A stretch of 64,000 nucleotides of DNA from Mycetocola zhadangensis. GTDB taxonomy: Bacteria; Actinomycetota; Actinomycetes; Actinomycetales; Microbacteriaceae. The notes under the pieces are model-generated. The model made no database searches. It was not told the DNA's origin and worked only from the letters and a program-made list of their open reading frames with translations. Of this stretch, positions 34,263-43,297 are shown in pieces. Each line of letters begins with the position of its first letter. Position 1 is the stretch's first letter. The DNA is taken from the NCBI RefSeq assembly GCF_003668565.1, contig NZ_RCWJ01000001.1:1240001-1304000 (forward strand). Reading direction: 5' to 3'. Both the position numbers and the translations under genes were made by a program.

Positions 34263-35480
34263 TCAGCGCATCCCGAGTTGTGTTTCGAGCACCTGTGCGG
34301 CCGCTCCCCTGAGGACGAGGTCAGGGTCGTGGCGACCGACCTCGATCTCGAGCCCCTCGACGATGGTTGGGCGCAGGCGTGAGTGCACCCCGGAGACGAC
34401 CCCGGCCGCGAACGCTCCCTCGACGAGGTCAGCTGGGCCGACAACGACGACAACGTTGATGTTCAGCATGAGCACGATGGGGGCGAGCACCTCGCCGAGC
34501 ATGCGTCCGGCGGGCTCAAGCACGCCAGGACCGGAAACCGCGACCCGGCGGGAAAGGTGAGGGGCACCGACCACCACGTCGAGGCATCCGTTCCGTCCGC
34601 ACCGGCACGGGTCTCCGTCCCGGTCGACAGTCAGGTGGGCGATCTCCCCCGCGGCGAACTGTTCTCCGAGCACGGGAACGCCACCGACGAGCACAGCAGC
34701 ACCAACACCGTTGTCGAGCGCGACCACAATCGCGTCTCGCCCCGCGTCGGTCTGGAACCGGCTGAGGCCGAGCGCAAGCAGATTGACGTCGTTTCCGACG
34801 ATCGTCGCAACGCCGGTGCTGCTGTGCAGAACCTCGGCAAGGGCAACGTCGCGCCATTGGAGTCGATCAGCAACGTGCACGGTGCCGTTTTCGTCGACGA
34901 GACCGGGAGAAGCAACGCCGATCCCCACCACCTGCGCGGTGGTGCGCTCGATCAGGACGCTCGCGAGATCAACAGCGTGGGCGAGTGCGTCATCTCCTGC
35001 GGCATCACCGATATCGACCTCGACACGATCCACGATGGCGCCGTCGAGGTCGACCGTCGCGCCGATGAACAGGTCGTCGTGTGTGAGGTCGAGGACGATT
35101 GCCACATTGCCCGCTGTGTCGATTGCCACCCGGGATGCGGGCTTCCCCACGCGGGCCTCCGCGATTACCCCGAGGTCTTCCACGGTGCCGGCGTCAACAA
35201 GCTCGGCGACGAGTGCGCCGACCGTTGGCAACGACAGTCCGCTGAGGCGCGCAAGTTCTGGCCGCGATTGGGGTCCGTTCTCGTAGAGGAGACGGCGGAT
35301 GACCGAGAGGTTGTGCTGTCGAGTCGCCTGGATGGCGGCTCCGCCTGGCGTCGGAAACGGCCTGCGCAAAGCCTGCAGCTCCGTTGATGTCAGCGACAGG
35401 ATGCCGGTCGTCCGGTTGGTTCGCTCGCTTGCGTCCCGCACGTCCCCACCCACATCTTTCTCGTCCTCGATCGTTGTCAC
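34263..35480 (-). CDS. ROK-family transcriptional regulator
   Basis: 405 residues. The N-terminal winged helix (NLSVIRRLLYENGPQSRPELARLSGLSLPTVGALVAELVDAG) is followed by a ROK sugar-kinase-like domain with the zinc site CRCGRNGCLDVVVG. It probably controls the amino-sugar operon (NagC/Mlc-type). The GTG at 35480 overlaps the GH20 stop by 4 nt. It is the last gene of the five-gene operon and on the same strand, an unusual place for the regulator. Confidence 0.85.
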   Translation of the reverse strand: MTTIEDEKDVGGDVRDASERTNRTTGILSLTSTELQALRRPFPTPGGAAIQATRQHNLSVIRRLLYENGPQSRPELARLSGLSLPTVGALVAELVDAGTVEDLGVIAEARVGKPASRVAIDTAGNVAIVLDLTHDDLFIGATVDLDGAIVDRVEVDIGDAAGDDALAHAVDLASVLIERTTAQVVGIGVASPGLVDENGTVHVADRLQWRDVALAEVLHSSTGVATIVGNDVNLLALGLSRFQTDAGRDAIVVALDNGVGAAVLVGGVPVLGEQFAAGEIAHLTVDRDGDPCRCGRNGCLDVVVGAPHLSRRVAVSGPGVLEPAGRMLGEVLAPIVLMLNINVVVVVGPADLVEGAFAAGVVSGVHSRLRPTIVEGLEIEVGRHDPDLVLRGAAAQVLETQLGMR

Positions 35481-37120
35481 CGCACGATTGCGGAGGTCAG
35501 ATCATCGATCTCCCGCTGGCGCTCATCCTGTTCCTGAATGCGTCCGCTGACACCGGGGCGTTCCTGCCACGGTAGCGGTCCTGCCGCACGACGATACTCC
35601 ACTCCCTGCTCGGCGAGTCGCCGGAGATGCACGTCGAGCCGTTGTTTGAACTCGTCGAAGTTGCCGCCTGGCCCGCACCACAGCACCTCGGCCAGCGCCG
35701 ATGCCCGTGGCCAGAGCATGTAATCACGCGAGCGTGCGTCCTCCAGGTGCTCAGCCCAGAGGTTCGCCTGCGCTCCCCGAAGGAACGCGGCCTGCTCAGG
35801 TGTTGCCCAGTCCGGGATGGGATTGAACTCGAACACCTCTCGAAGCCCAACGACGACGCCAACCGGGATCGGCTCACGTGGGTCGTCTGACTGCCGATAG
35901 TCAAAGTACAGGCGGTTGTCTGGGCATGCGACGACGGGGATGCCGCGGCGAAGCGCTTCGCCGACTCCGGCGTCACCACGCCACCCGAGCACTGTGACGT
36001 CCGGCGTCACCTCGTGCTCGAGCACTTCGTCCCACGCCATCATGCGACGCCCGCGCTGTTCGATGTGCGAGCGCAACTGGTCGAGGAACCAGAACTGCAG
36101 CTCACGGGGGTGCGTCAGGCCGCGTTCCCTGGTCAGCTCTCGGGAGCGCGCATCGGCTTCCCATGGGCCTGAGGGCACTTCGTCGCCCCCAAGTCCGATG
36201 TCGACGGACGGGAAGAGCGCGAGCACCTCGTCGAGCACGACCCGGAAGAAATCGACGGTCGACGTCTCGGCGTTGAGCGGGTACTGGCTGATCCCCCACC
36301 GCGGGAACACCTCGACGAGAGGCGGTTCCCCATCCGGGCCGGGCACACCGAGCTCGGGATACGCGGCGATCGCGGCCTGCGAGTGGCCGGGAAGGTCGAT
36401 CTCCGGAACAACGACGATGCCGCGGGACGCGGCGTATGCAACGATTTCGACGATGTCCTGTTGTGTGTAGAAACCACCATGGGGACGGTCGATCTCCGGC
36501 GCTGTGGCGTCGGCTGCACCGACCTGGGTGCGGTAGCGCCACGCGCCGACCTCGGTCAGTTTCGGGAACGCCCGAATCTCGACGCGCCAGCCCTGGTCGT
36601 CGGTGAGGTGGAAGTGCAGGCGGTTGTACTTGTGCATGGCCATCAGGTCGATAATGCGCAGCACCTCCCGGACGGGAAGGAAGTGGCGTGCGACGTCGAT
36701 CATGAGTCCGCGCCATGCGAAGGCCGGTTCGTCTTCGATGTGGCAGGCCGGGATGGTGATCACGCGGGTGATCGCACTGACCGAGCGCCAGATGCCGTCA
36801 CCCATCAGTTGCAGGAGTGTTGTCGTACCGTGCAGGAAACCTGCCGCGTCGCCCGCCGTGATGGTGACAGCCGATGAGGTCACGTCGACCAGGTGGGTCT
36901 CAGCCGCCACCGTGGCATCCGTTATGAAAGAAATCTTCGACGGGGTCTGATCAACGACGTCGACGCGGATGCGTGCACCGGCCCACAGCCGTTCGGTCAA
37001 CAGGGCAACCGCGTCCCGAGCGTCGGGAACCGCGGAAACCGCGACCGAGCCGTGCATGGTGAACTCACCATCGGCGGTCGTGAAGAGCCGCGGACGGGGA
37101 ATCAGCGTGTGCGCGCCCAT
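35477..37120 (-). CDS. GH20 beta-N-acetylhexosaminidase
   Basis: 547 residues. The central TIM-barrel contains ITIPACHIEDEPAFAWRGLMIDVARHFLPV, HFHLTDDQGWRVEIR, and the catalytic D-E pair in VDIGLGGDEVPSG (the GGDE signature of GH20). It cleaves GlcNAc or GalNAc from chitobiose, glycans or glycoconjugates. No signal peptide is visible, so it probably acts in the cytoplasm after import of chito-oligosaccharides. It overlaps the permease gene (37120) and the ROK gene by 4 nt. Confidence 0.9.
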   Translation of the reverse strand: MGAHTLIPRPRLFTTADGEFTMHGSVAVSAVPDARDAVALLTERLWAGARIRVDVVDQTPSKISFITDATVAAETHLVDVTSSAVTITAGDAAGFLHGTTTLLQLMGDGIWRSVSAITRVITIPACHIEDEPAFAWRGLMIDVARHFLPVREVLRIIDLMAMHKYNRLHFHLTDDQGWRVEIRAFPKLTEVGAWRYRTQVGAADATAPEIDRPHGGFYTQQDIVEIVAYAASRGIVVVPEIDLPGHSQAAIAAYPELGVPGPDGEPPLVEVFPRWGISQYPLNAETSTVDFFRVVLDEVLALFPSVDIGLGGDEVPSGPWEADARSRELTRERGLTHPRELQFWFLDQLRSHIEQRGRRMMAWDEVLEHEVTPDVTVLGWRGDAGVGEALRRGIPVVACPDNRLYFDYRQSDDPREPIPVGVVVGLREVFEFNPIPDWATPEQAAFLRGAQANLWAEHLEDARSRDYMLWPRASALAEVLWCGPGGNFDEFKQRLDVHLRRLAEQGVEYRRAAGPLPWQERPGVSGRIQEQDERQREIDDLTSAIVR

Positions 37121-37962
37121 CAGCCCTTCACCGCCCCTGCGGACATTCCGACAACGAGTTTGCGCTGCAGGATCACGAAGAACACAACAACCGGCAGGGA
37201 GAACAGCACGGATGCAGCCATCTGACCGCTCACGTCGGTGCCGGTGAGTGGGGAGCTGAACGATGCCAGCCAGACGGGGAGGGTATACATACTTTGGTCC
37301 TTCATGAAGGTGTAGGCGATGAGGTAGTCGTTCCAGGCATTGATAAACGTGAACACGCTGGTCGCGATCATGCCGGGGAGAACCAGGGGGAACAGGATGC
37401 GGGTCAGCACCTGCCAGGTGCTTGCGCCGTCGAGCTGAGCGGCCTCCTCGAGTTCGGCGGGAAGCGCCAGGAAGAAGCTGCGCATCATCCAGATCGAGAA
37501 CGGCAGGGTCGATGAGATGTAGGCGAGGATGAGCCCGGTGTACGTGCCGAGGAGACCGGCCTGGTTGAAGACCAGGTACTGCGGGATCAGGGTCGCCGCG
37601 CCAGGGATCATCTGGATGAGGAGGATCAGAACGAGGATCTGACGACGACCGCGGAAGCGGAATCTGGAGAGGGCGGCTGCGGCGAAGAGGCCAAGCAGCA
37701 CGGCGAACACGACGGCACCGGTTACGACGATGACCGAGCTGCGCAGGTTGTCGAAGAAGCCGGCCTGGAAGATCGCCGTTTCGAAGTTCGCCAGGGTCGG
37801 GTTAAGAGGGAGGAACGACGGCGTTGTGGTGAGGGCGTCCTTGCGCGGTGTGAACGCGGATTTCACCATCCAATAGGTCGGGAAGGCCCACACCACGCAG
37901 AAGATAAGAGCGATTGTTGTGGCGACCGGAGATGGTCGATGAAGCCGGCGACGTGTGCTCAC
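37120..37962 (-). CDS. Carbohydrate ABC permease (MalG-type)
   Basis: 280 residues with six membrane segments and the EAA loop (EAAQLDGASTWQVLTRILFPLVLPG) that binds the ATPase. The C-terminus QRKLVVGMSAGAVKG is the MalG type. It forms the inner-membrane channel with the MalF-type partner at 37959, which it overlaps by 4 nt (GTG start). The ATPase (MsiK-like) is not in the operon and must be shared. Confidence 0.9.
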   Translation of the reverse strand: MSTRRRLHRPSPVATTIALIFCVVWAFPTYWMVKSAFTPRKDALTTTPSFLPLNPTLANFETAIFQAGFFDNLRSSVIVVTGAVVFAVLLGLFAAAALSRFRFRGRRQILVLILLIQMIPGAATLIPQYLVFNQAGLLGTYTGLILAYISSTLPFSIWMMRSFFLALPAELEEAAQLDGASTWQVLTRILFPLVLPGMIATSVFTFINAWNDYLIAYTFMKDQSMYTLPVWLASFSSPLTGTDVSGQMAASVLFSLPVVVFFVILQRKLVVGMSAGAVKG

Positions 37963-38882
37963 AGGTCCTCCCCCGATCGGATGAGATTACGGATGTAAAC
38001 GCTCGTGATGGCGCCGAGCAACAGTGCGGTGATCAGCGCGAGGGCCGCTCCGGCTCCGATGTCGAGACCGACGAACGCTGTGATGTAGGTGAAGACGCCG
38101 AGCGTCGAGGTCGAGCCGTCCGGCCCGCCTTTGGAGACAAGCCAGATCTGGTTGAAGACGTTGAAGTCCCAGATCACCGACAGGATCGTGACGAGCAGGA
38201 TGGTCGGCTGAAGGAACGGGAGCGTGACCAGGCGGTAGATGCTCGCTTCGGACGCGCCGTCCAGTCGCGCGGCCTCAATGTACTCGCTGCCGACCTGGGT
38301 TTCGGCGGCGTAAATCGTCAACGCGATGAAAGGAACGGCCTGCCAGACCACGAGCAGCCAGATGGCAATGAATGCGAGTCCGGTGTCAGCGCCCCAGTCG
38401 GTGTTGGTCATGTCACCGAAGATGCGCAGTTGCGTGAGAATCCAGTTCATCACGCCGTAGCCGGGCTGGAACATCCAGTTCCAGACGAGCGAGGCCGCTA
38501 CGTTCGGCATCGCCCAGGCGAACACGAGCACGATCGTGGTGACGGTGCGCATGGTGGTGCTCAGCCGGGTCATGAGGTGGGACATGCCAACGCCGATCAC
38601 CACGCTGCCGATAACGAGAGCAGCGGTGAAGACGATCGTGCGGACAAACGATGCCCAGAACTCGGGATCGGTGAGGATGCCGGTGAACTGGGCGAATCCA
38701 ACGAAGGAGTACTCACCGGTGAAGAGCGAGCGCTGGTTGTAGTCGGTGAACGCCATGTAGACCATCACCAGGAGCGGAATGAGCGTCACCGCGGCGAGAA
38801 CGATGCCGGCGGGTGCCATAAGCAGAAAGGGTGGAAGTCGACGCTCTGCAAAGGCGCGCGCGGATTGAGGTTTTCGGTTCAC
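37959..38882 (-). CDS. Carbohydrate ABC permease (MalF-type)
   Basis: About 307 residues with six membrane segments. The EAA-type loop is GSEYIEAARLDGASEASIYRLVTLPFLQPTI, and the N-terminal APAGIVLAAVTLIPLLVMVYMAF is typical of MalF-like subunits. GTG 38882 is chosen because GGAG lies 8 nt upstream; the frame runs back to 38933. It pairs with MalG at 37120 and the binding protein at 38942. Confidence 0.9.
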   Translation of the reverse strand: MNRKPQSARAFAERRLPPFLLMAPAGIVLAAVTLIPLLVMVYMAFTDYNQRSLFTGEYSFVGFAQFTGILTDPEFWASFVRTIVFTAALVIGSVVIGVGMSHLMTRLSTTMRTVTTIVLVFAWAMPNVAASLVWNWMFQPGYGVMNWILTQLRIFGDMTNTDWGADTGLAFIAIWLLVVWQAVPFIALTIYAAETQVGSEYIEAARLDGASEASIYRLVTLPFLQPTILLVTILSVIWDFNVFNQIWLVSKGGPDGSTSTLGVFTYITAFVGLDIGAGAALALITALLLGAITSVYIRNLIRSGEDL

Positions 38883-38941
38883 GGTGTATCTCCGGGTCGG
38901 ACGACAGGATGGGCGCCCGGTTCGGGCGCCCATCCGTCAGA

Positions 38942-40258
38942 TCACTTCAGGGCTTCGCCGGCCTTGGCGTCGTAGGCGGCCGCAGCCTCCTCCGGCGTTG
39001 CCGCGCCGGAGGCCACTGTCGAGAACAGGTTCTGAAGCAGGTTTGCGCCCTCGACCTCGGTCCAGCCCGGCGCCGCGGGGGTCGCACGTGAGTTGAGTGC
39101 CGCCTGGAAGAACCCAGCCTTGACCTCGCTGAGGTCGCCTTCGACAGCTTCGATGCTCTCCTCGCTGTTCGGCATCAGGCCCTGGTCACCGAAGACGTAC
39201 TCGGTCTGGATGTCCGGGTTCACTGCGATCTGTGTCCAGATCAGCGCGAGCTCGGGGTTCGCGCTCTTCGCTGCGATGCCCCACACCGATCCGCCGAGCA
39301 TGACCGGCTGGGTCTCTTCGTTCTGACCGGGCAGTGCGAAGGTGCCGAGGTCCGCCTCGGTCAGTTCGGGGTTGGCGTTGAGCGTCGCCGTGACCGAACC
39401 GTTCGAAGCGATGATTGCGCCGGCCTTGCCATCGGCGAGGATCTGCTCCTGCTCAGGCTTGTCTGCCGAGACGGTGCGCGATGATTCTGCGGAGTACGTG
39501 TTCTGGAATTCTTTCCAGGCTTCGATGCCCTTGAGCGAAGCATCGGAGCCAGCGGTCGAGACCCACTCGCCGTCCTCCTGCGTGGCGATCTCTCCGCCGT
39601 GGTCCCACATGAACTGAAGGCCGACGTACCAGTGCTGACCGGGGAGGTACAGCGGCGAGAAGTCTTCGGCCGGGTTGGCAGCTGCGACGGTGTCGAGCGC
39701 CGCCGTCAGTTCGTCCCAGGTGGTGGGTGCTTCGGTTACGCCCGCTTCAGCCCACATGGTCTTGTTGTAGATGACGGCGCGGTTTCCGGCGAAGCCGGGG
39801 ATGCCGTAGAGCGACCCATCGACGGTCGCGGGCTCCTCGAGGCCGCCGAGCCAGGTCTGACCCTGCGCGAGGTCCTCACGGTAGTCGGTGACGTCGAGCA
39901 GTGCACCGTTGGTGGCGTAACCGGCGACCTGTGTGTTTCCGATGTCAACGACATCCGGTGGGGTGGATGTACCAAGTGCGGTGCTCAGCTTCGTGCTGAT
40001 GCCGTCCCATGGCTGCATCTGCACGTCGACCTCAGCGCCGGTGCGCTCGGTGAACTCTTCGTTGATGGCGTCGAGCGTGGCCTCGCTGTAGTCGTCCTGC
40101 ATGACCCAGACCGTGAGGGTCTCGCCCTTGGCATCAACGCTGTCCGGGATCCCATCCGGGAGGCTGGAGCTTGCTCCACCTCCTGTGCTGCATCCGGCCA
40201 GCGCCAGAGTGGCCGCGCCGGCTAGGGCGAATGCGGTCACGCGATTGATCTTTCGCAT
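38942..40258 (-). CDS. Extracellular sugar-binding lipoprotein (ABC solute-binding protein)
   Basis: 438 residues. Signal and lipobox: KINRVTAFALAGAATLALAGC, so the mature protein is tethered outside the cell by Cys. The fold is a class I sugar-binding protein (SBP_bac_1). YLPGQHWYVGLQFMWDHGGE and NSEESIEAVEGDLSEVK are part of it. With the GH20 enzyme and ROK regulator it probably binds chitobiose or GlcNAc oligomers. It is the first gene of the operon; an AT-rich palindrome lies upstream. Confidence 0.9.
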   Translation of the reverse strand: MRKINRVTAFALAGAATLALAGCSTGGGASSSLPDGIPDSVDAKGETLTVWVMQDDYSEATLDAINEEFTERTGAEVDVQMQPWDGISTKLSTALGTSTPPDVVDIGNTQVAGYATNGALLDVTDYREDLAQGQTWLGGLEEPATVDGSLYGIPGFAGNRAVIYNKTMWAEAGVTEAPTTWDELTAALDTVAAANPAEDFSPLYLPGQHWYVGLQFMWDHGGEIATQEDGEWVSTAGSDASLKGIEAWKEFQNTYSAESSRTVSADKPEQEQILADGKAGAIIASNGSVTATLNANPELTEADLGTFALPGQNEETQPVMLGGSVWGIAAKSANPELALIWTQIAVNPDIQTEYVFGDQGLMPNSEESIEAVEGDLSEVKAGFFQAALNSRATPAAPGWTEVEGANLLQNLFSTVASGAATPEEAAAAYDAKAGEALK

Positions 40259-40807
40259 CTGTACTCCTCTATGAGTCTCGGTGGACCATCGCGATTGGAT
40301 GCCGATGGATTAATTAATAATTCATGCTTATTTATTATTTCACAAGAGCAAATCTCCAACTCGATGCAGGTCGCGGCATCGAATCGATTGTCCAGACTCC
40401 CGCGCACCCGCTTCGGGATATCGATGATCACGGCGATTGCGCCGGCCTAAAAGACGCAGCGCGCTGATGCGGCCGCCCCCGAAATGGGGTCAAAAGTACA
40501 ACCCACTCGTACTGCGCTCCCCGTCTCCCCTACCCGGGCACGTGCACCCTTTTGGCGAGCACAGGTTTCTCCATCGACCATCGCGCGAACCGTGAAGAGC
40601 GTCCGCACCTTGCCATTCACCCGGCGCACTCCGGCCTTCGACTCGGTGCCTCAGTTCGAGGCGCGGCGATTTCAGCACAGGTAGACGGCTTACTTCACCC
40701 GACTGTCCGGAGCGGCCATGTCATACGGTTCGGGCGAGGTGGCCGGGTCGAGGCGTTGGTACCGTGGCGCCCGCTCGCACAAATGACCACTGAAAGTGAG
40801 GACAAGA
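40259..40807. other. 549-nt intergenic region, operators but no gene
   Basis: The divergent control region of the amino-sugar operon and the glutamate decarboxylase gene. It contains the AT-rich palindrome at 40315-40337, an AGTAC/GTACT repeat (40495-40513, spacer 9) and a GCACGTGC palindrome (40538-40545). A lone TCACCC at 40693-40698 lacks the second half-site. I see no gene. Confidence 0.5.
40315..40337. promoter_or_regulatory. AT-rich palindromic operator of the amino-sugar operon
   Basis: TAATAA (40315-40320) and TTATTA (40332-40337) are inverted with an 11-bp spacer in a strongly AT-rich stretch, rare in this DNA. It lies 57 nt upstream of the binding-protein start. Mlc/NagC-type ROK regulators bind A/T-rich palindromes, so the ROK protein at 34263 is a candidate binder. 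Confidence 0.5.
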
Positions 40808-42220
40808 ATGTCCACCGCCGATCCCTTTGAGCCAATACACGGGGGCGAAGCCTTCCGTACACATATCGACCCGTTCACCTTTCCTGAGAACTCACTTCCT
40901 CCTGACGAGGCCTACGAACTCATCCACACCGGGCTCATGCTCGACGGACGCGAGACGCTCAACCTTGCATCGTTCGTCACGACATGGATGGAACCCCAGG
41001 CAGAACAGCTGATCCACGACTCGCTGCGCAAGAATCACATAGACCACGAGGAGTATCCGGCCGCTTCGTTGATCGAGGAAGCGTGCGTGCACATGCTGGG
41101 TGATCTGTTCAACGCCCCTGACCCTGCTGAGGTGGTCGGTGTTGCCACCATTGGATCTTCCGAAGCCATCATGCTTGGCCTTCTCGCGCACAAGCGAAGC
41201 TGGCGTGATCGACGCCAGTCCGAGGGGCTGTCAACGGATCGACCCAACGTTGTGTTCGGTGCGGAAACCCACGTTGTGTGGGACAAGTTCGCCAACTACT
41301 TCGATGTGGAAATGCGCAAAATTCCCATGCGACCTGACCGGTACGTCATGAGCGCAGACGACGTCGAAGAGCAGGTAGACGAGAACACGATCGCCGTGGG
41401 CGTTGTTCTCGGCACGACTCACATCGGCGAGGCAGACCCGATCCCTGAGATCAATGAGCGATTGCTGCGCCTGAAAGCCGAGAAGGGGTGGGACATCCCG
41501 ATTCACGTTGATGGCGCGAGCGGTGCTTTCATCGCCCCATTCGCTCACCCCGACTATTTATTCGACTTCCGACTCGAGCAGGTCGCGTCGATCAACGCGT
41601 CCGGGCACAAGTACGGCCTGGTATACCCGGGCGTCGGTTGGCTCGTGTTCCGTGACCGGTTCCAGCTCCCCGAAGATCTGGTTTTCAGCGTCAACTATCT
41701 AGGGGGCGCCCAACCCACGTTCACCTTCAACTTCTCGCGTGGCTCGGCAATGATCCAAGCTCAGCTGTACAACTTCCTCCGCCTCGGTCGCAACGGCTAT
41801 AAGTCGATCGTCGCCAACATGCTGGACAACGCGCGCCATCTAAACGAGCGTCTCGAGGCGAGCGGCTGGTTCGAAATCCTCAATCCCGGGCTCAGCGAAC
41901 CGGTGGTGACGTTCCGACTCAGGAACGATTCTGACTTCACGGTCTACGATCTGTCGGCCCGGCTCCGCGAGCACGGCTGGATCGTGCCCGCGTACAGCCT
42001 CCCGCCGAACGCGGAGGACGTTCATCTCATGCGAGTGGTAGTGCGCCTCGACCTCAGCCGACAAATGGTCGACATGCTGATTCGTGATATCGAGGATGCC
42101 TGTACTCACTTGTCGGAGGAAAAGCCTGCGACGCGCAAACACACGAGCCCGGATCTATGGACGGCCCCCGCTCTGATGGCGGCCCACCAGAAAGCCCGCA
42201 CTGGCCAACGCCGGGCTTGA
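40808..42220 (+). CDS. gadB: Glutamate decarboxylase
   Basis: 470 residues, a PLP-dependent enzyme converting glutamate to GABA and CO2 while consuming a proton. The PLP lysine is in SINASGHKYGLVYPGVGW (K about 268), with HVDGASGAF before it and ATIGSSEAIMLGLLAHK for PLP phosphate. The length matches bacterial GadB. It is directly followed by a membrane protein (1 nt gap) that is not a GadC antiporter. The enzyme may give acid resistance. Confidence 0.9.
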   Translation: MSTADPFEPIHGGEAFRTHIDPFTFPENSLPPDEAYELIHTGLMLDGRETLNLASFVTTWMEPQAEQLIHDSLRKNHIDHEEYPAASLIEEACVHMLGDLFNAPDPAEVVGVATIGSSEAIMLGLLAHKRSWRDRRQSEGLSTDRPNVVFGAETHVVWDKFANYFDVEMRKIPMRPDRYVMSADDVEEQVDENTIAVGVVLGTTHIGEADPIPEINERLLRLKAEKGWDIPIHVDGASGAFIAPFAHPDYLFDFRLEQVASINASGHKYGLVYPGVGWLVFRDRFQLPEDLVFSVNYLGGAQPTFTFNFSRGSAMIQAQLYNFLRLGRNGYKSIVANMLDNARHLNERLEASGWFEILNPGLSEPVVTFRLRNDSDFTVYDLSARLREHGWIVPAYSLPPNAEDVHLMRVVVRLDLSRQMVDMLIRDIEDACTHLSEEKPATRKHTSPDLWTAPALMAAHQKARTGQRRA

Positions 42221-42221
42221 G

Positions 42222-43130
42222 ATGCACAAGCCCTCCCGGTCGAGCGCACTGGGTCTCAATGTTCCCGCAGGCTGGCACCTGGGTCAGGTTGACGGCCCGC
42301 CGTTCTTTGCAACCCGTGCAGTGGTCAGACGCCCTGATGGGACGGAGATCGATTGGAGCACGCGGCGTCACCGCAAAGGGCTCGCGCCGATGGCGACAGA
42401 AAATCGCCCCGTTCGCCGCCTTCGGGACCTAATGCGCGGAGCGACGCTGTCCAGTTGGTGCATAGGCGGCCTGTTCATGGTCGGGGCTTTCTGTTTCGCG
42501 CTCGGCTCGCTTCCGGCATTTTTCAACCTTGCCGATTCCGCGCTCGTCGCGTGGGTGTTCTTCGGTGGGTCGATTTTCTTCACGGTCGCGAGCTACCTGC
42601 AGTTCCGGGAGTGCCTTGCTGCGCCGGAGACGATCGACCCGGCAGGTTCACGCAAACAAGGTTTGCGCTACCTCGTCGGGTGGCGAACGCGCAGCCTCGG
42701 CTGGTGGGCTACGGCGATTCAGCTTGCCGGAACGATCCTCTTCAACATCAGCACGTTCGCGGCAACCCGGCAGGACCTTGCGGTTGATCAGGAGCGGAAA
42801 CTCATTTGGGCGCCCGACTTCTGGGGATCAGCGTGCTTCCTCATCGCCAGCGTGCTCGCGTACGTTGAGGTCTCTCCGCGAATCTGGAGGCACCCCCGGC
42901 GCGATCTCGGGTGGCATATCGCACTACTCAACCTCGTCGGATCGGTAGCGTTTGGGCTGGCGGCCATTGGTGCGCGCTATCTGCCCACGACGTCGGAGCC
43001 CGCGAACATTGCACTGGTCAACGCCGGCACGTTCGTCGGTGCTGTGTGCTTTTTCGTCGGCGCTGCGCTGTTACCAGCCGAATCTGCTGGCTCGGAGCGC
43101 GCGCCGAAAGTGGCTTCGAACATGAACTGA
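42222..43130 (+). CDS. YrhK-like multi-pass membrane protein
   Basis: 302 residues. A polar N-terminus of ~75 residues precedes about six membrane segments (GGLFMVGAFCFALGSLPAFF, FFGGSIFFTVASYLQF). The GSLPAFF..FGGSIFF..ASYLQF pattern matches the YrhK domain, seen with acid-stress genes. It starts 1 nt after the glutamate decarboxylase stop (translational coupling), suggesting a joint acid-response role. Confidence 0.65.
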   Translation: MHKPSRSSALGLNVPAGWHLGQVDGPPFFATRAVVRRPDGTEIDWSTRRHRKGLAPMATENRPVRRLRDLMRGATLSSWCIGGLFMVGAFCFALGSLPAFFNLADSALVAWVFFGGSIFFTVASYLQFRECLAAPETIDPAGSRKQGLRYLVGWRTRSLGWWATAIQLAGTILFNISTFAATRQDLAVDQERKLIWAPDFWGSACFLIASVLAYVEVSPRIWRHPRRDLGWHIALLNLVGSVAFGLAAIGARYLPTTSEPANIALVNAGTFVGAVCFFVGAALLPAESAGSERAPKVASNMN

Positions 43131-43167
43131 TCAACGCCCTCTCCGCGGCCAAGCCCCTTCCTCAAGA

Positions 43168-43184
43168 TCACCCCGGCAGGGGGA
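43168..43184. promoter_or_regulatory. TCAYCC-N5-GGRTGA operator, site G
   Basis: TCACCC-CGGCA-GGGGGA has one mismatch. It is preceded by CAAGA, as is site F, and lies 113 nt upstream of the DUF4239 gene. Confidence 0.55.
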
Positions 43185-43297
43185 CCCTCCAAGTCACGCT
43201 TACGACCACCCTGAGAAGACGCGCAACACATGCCGCCATAGCCATCGATGTTCAACGGCATGGGCGCGGACCGTCTTCGCAGTTTAAGGAGGAGTGG

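Noticed and set aside
37914-38975. Long frame on the plus strand opposite the permease genes
   Set aside because: It mirrors the MalF gene, is rich in Glu/Asp/Arg and His in an antisense-like pattern, has no ribosome site, and the opposite strand encodes a recognisable permease.
40693-40698. TCACCC upstream of glutamate decarboxylase as another operator copy
   Set aside because: The second half-site reads TCCGGA, not GGRTGA; kept as a lone half-site only.
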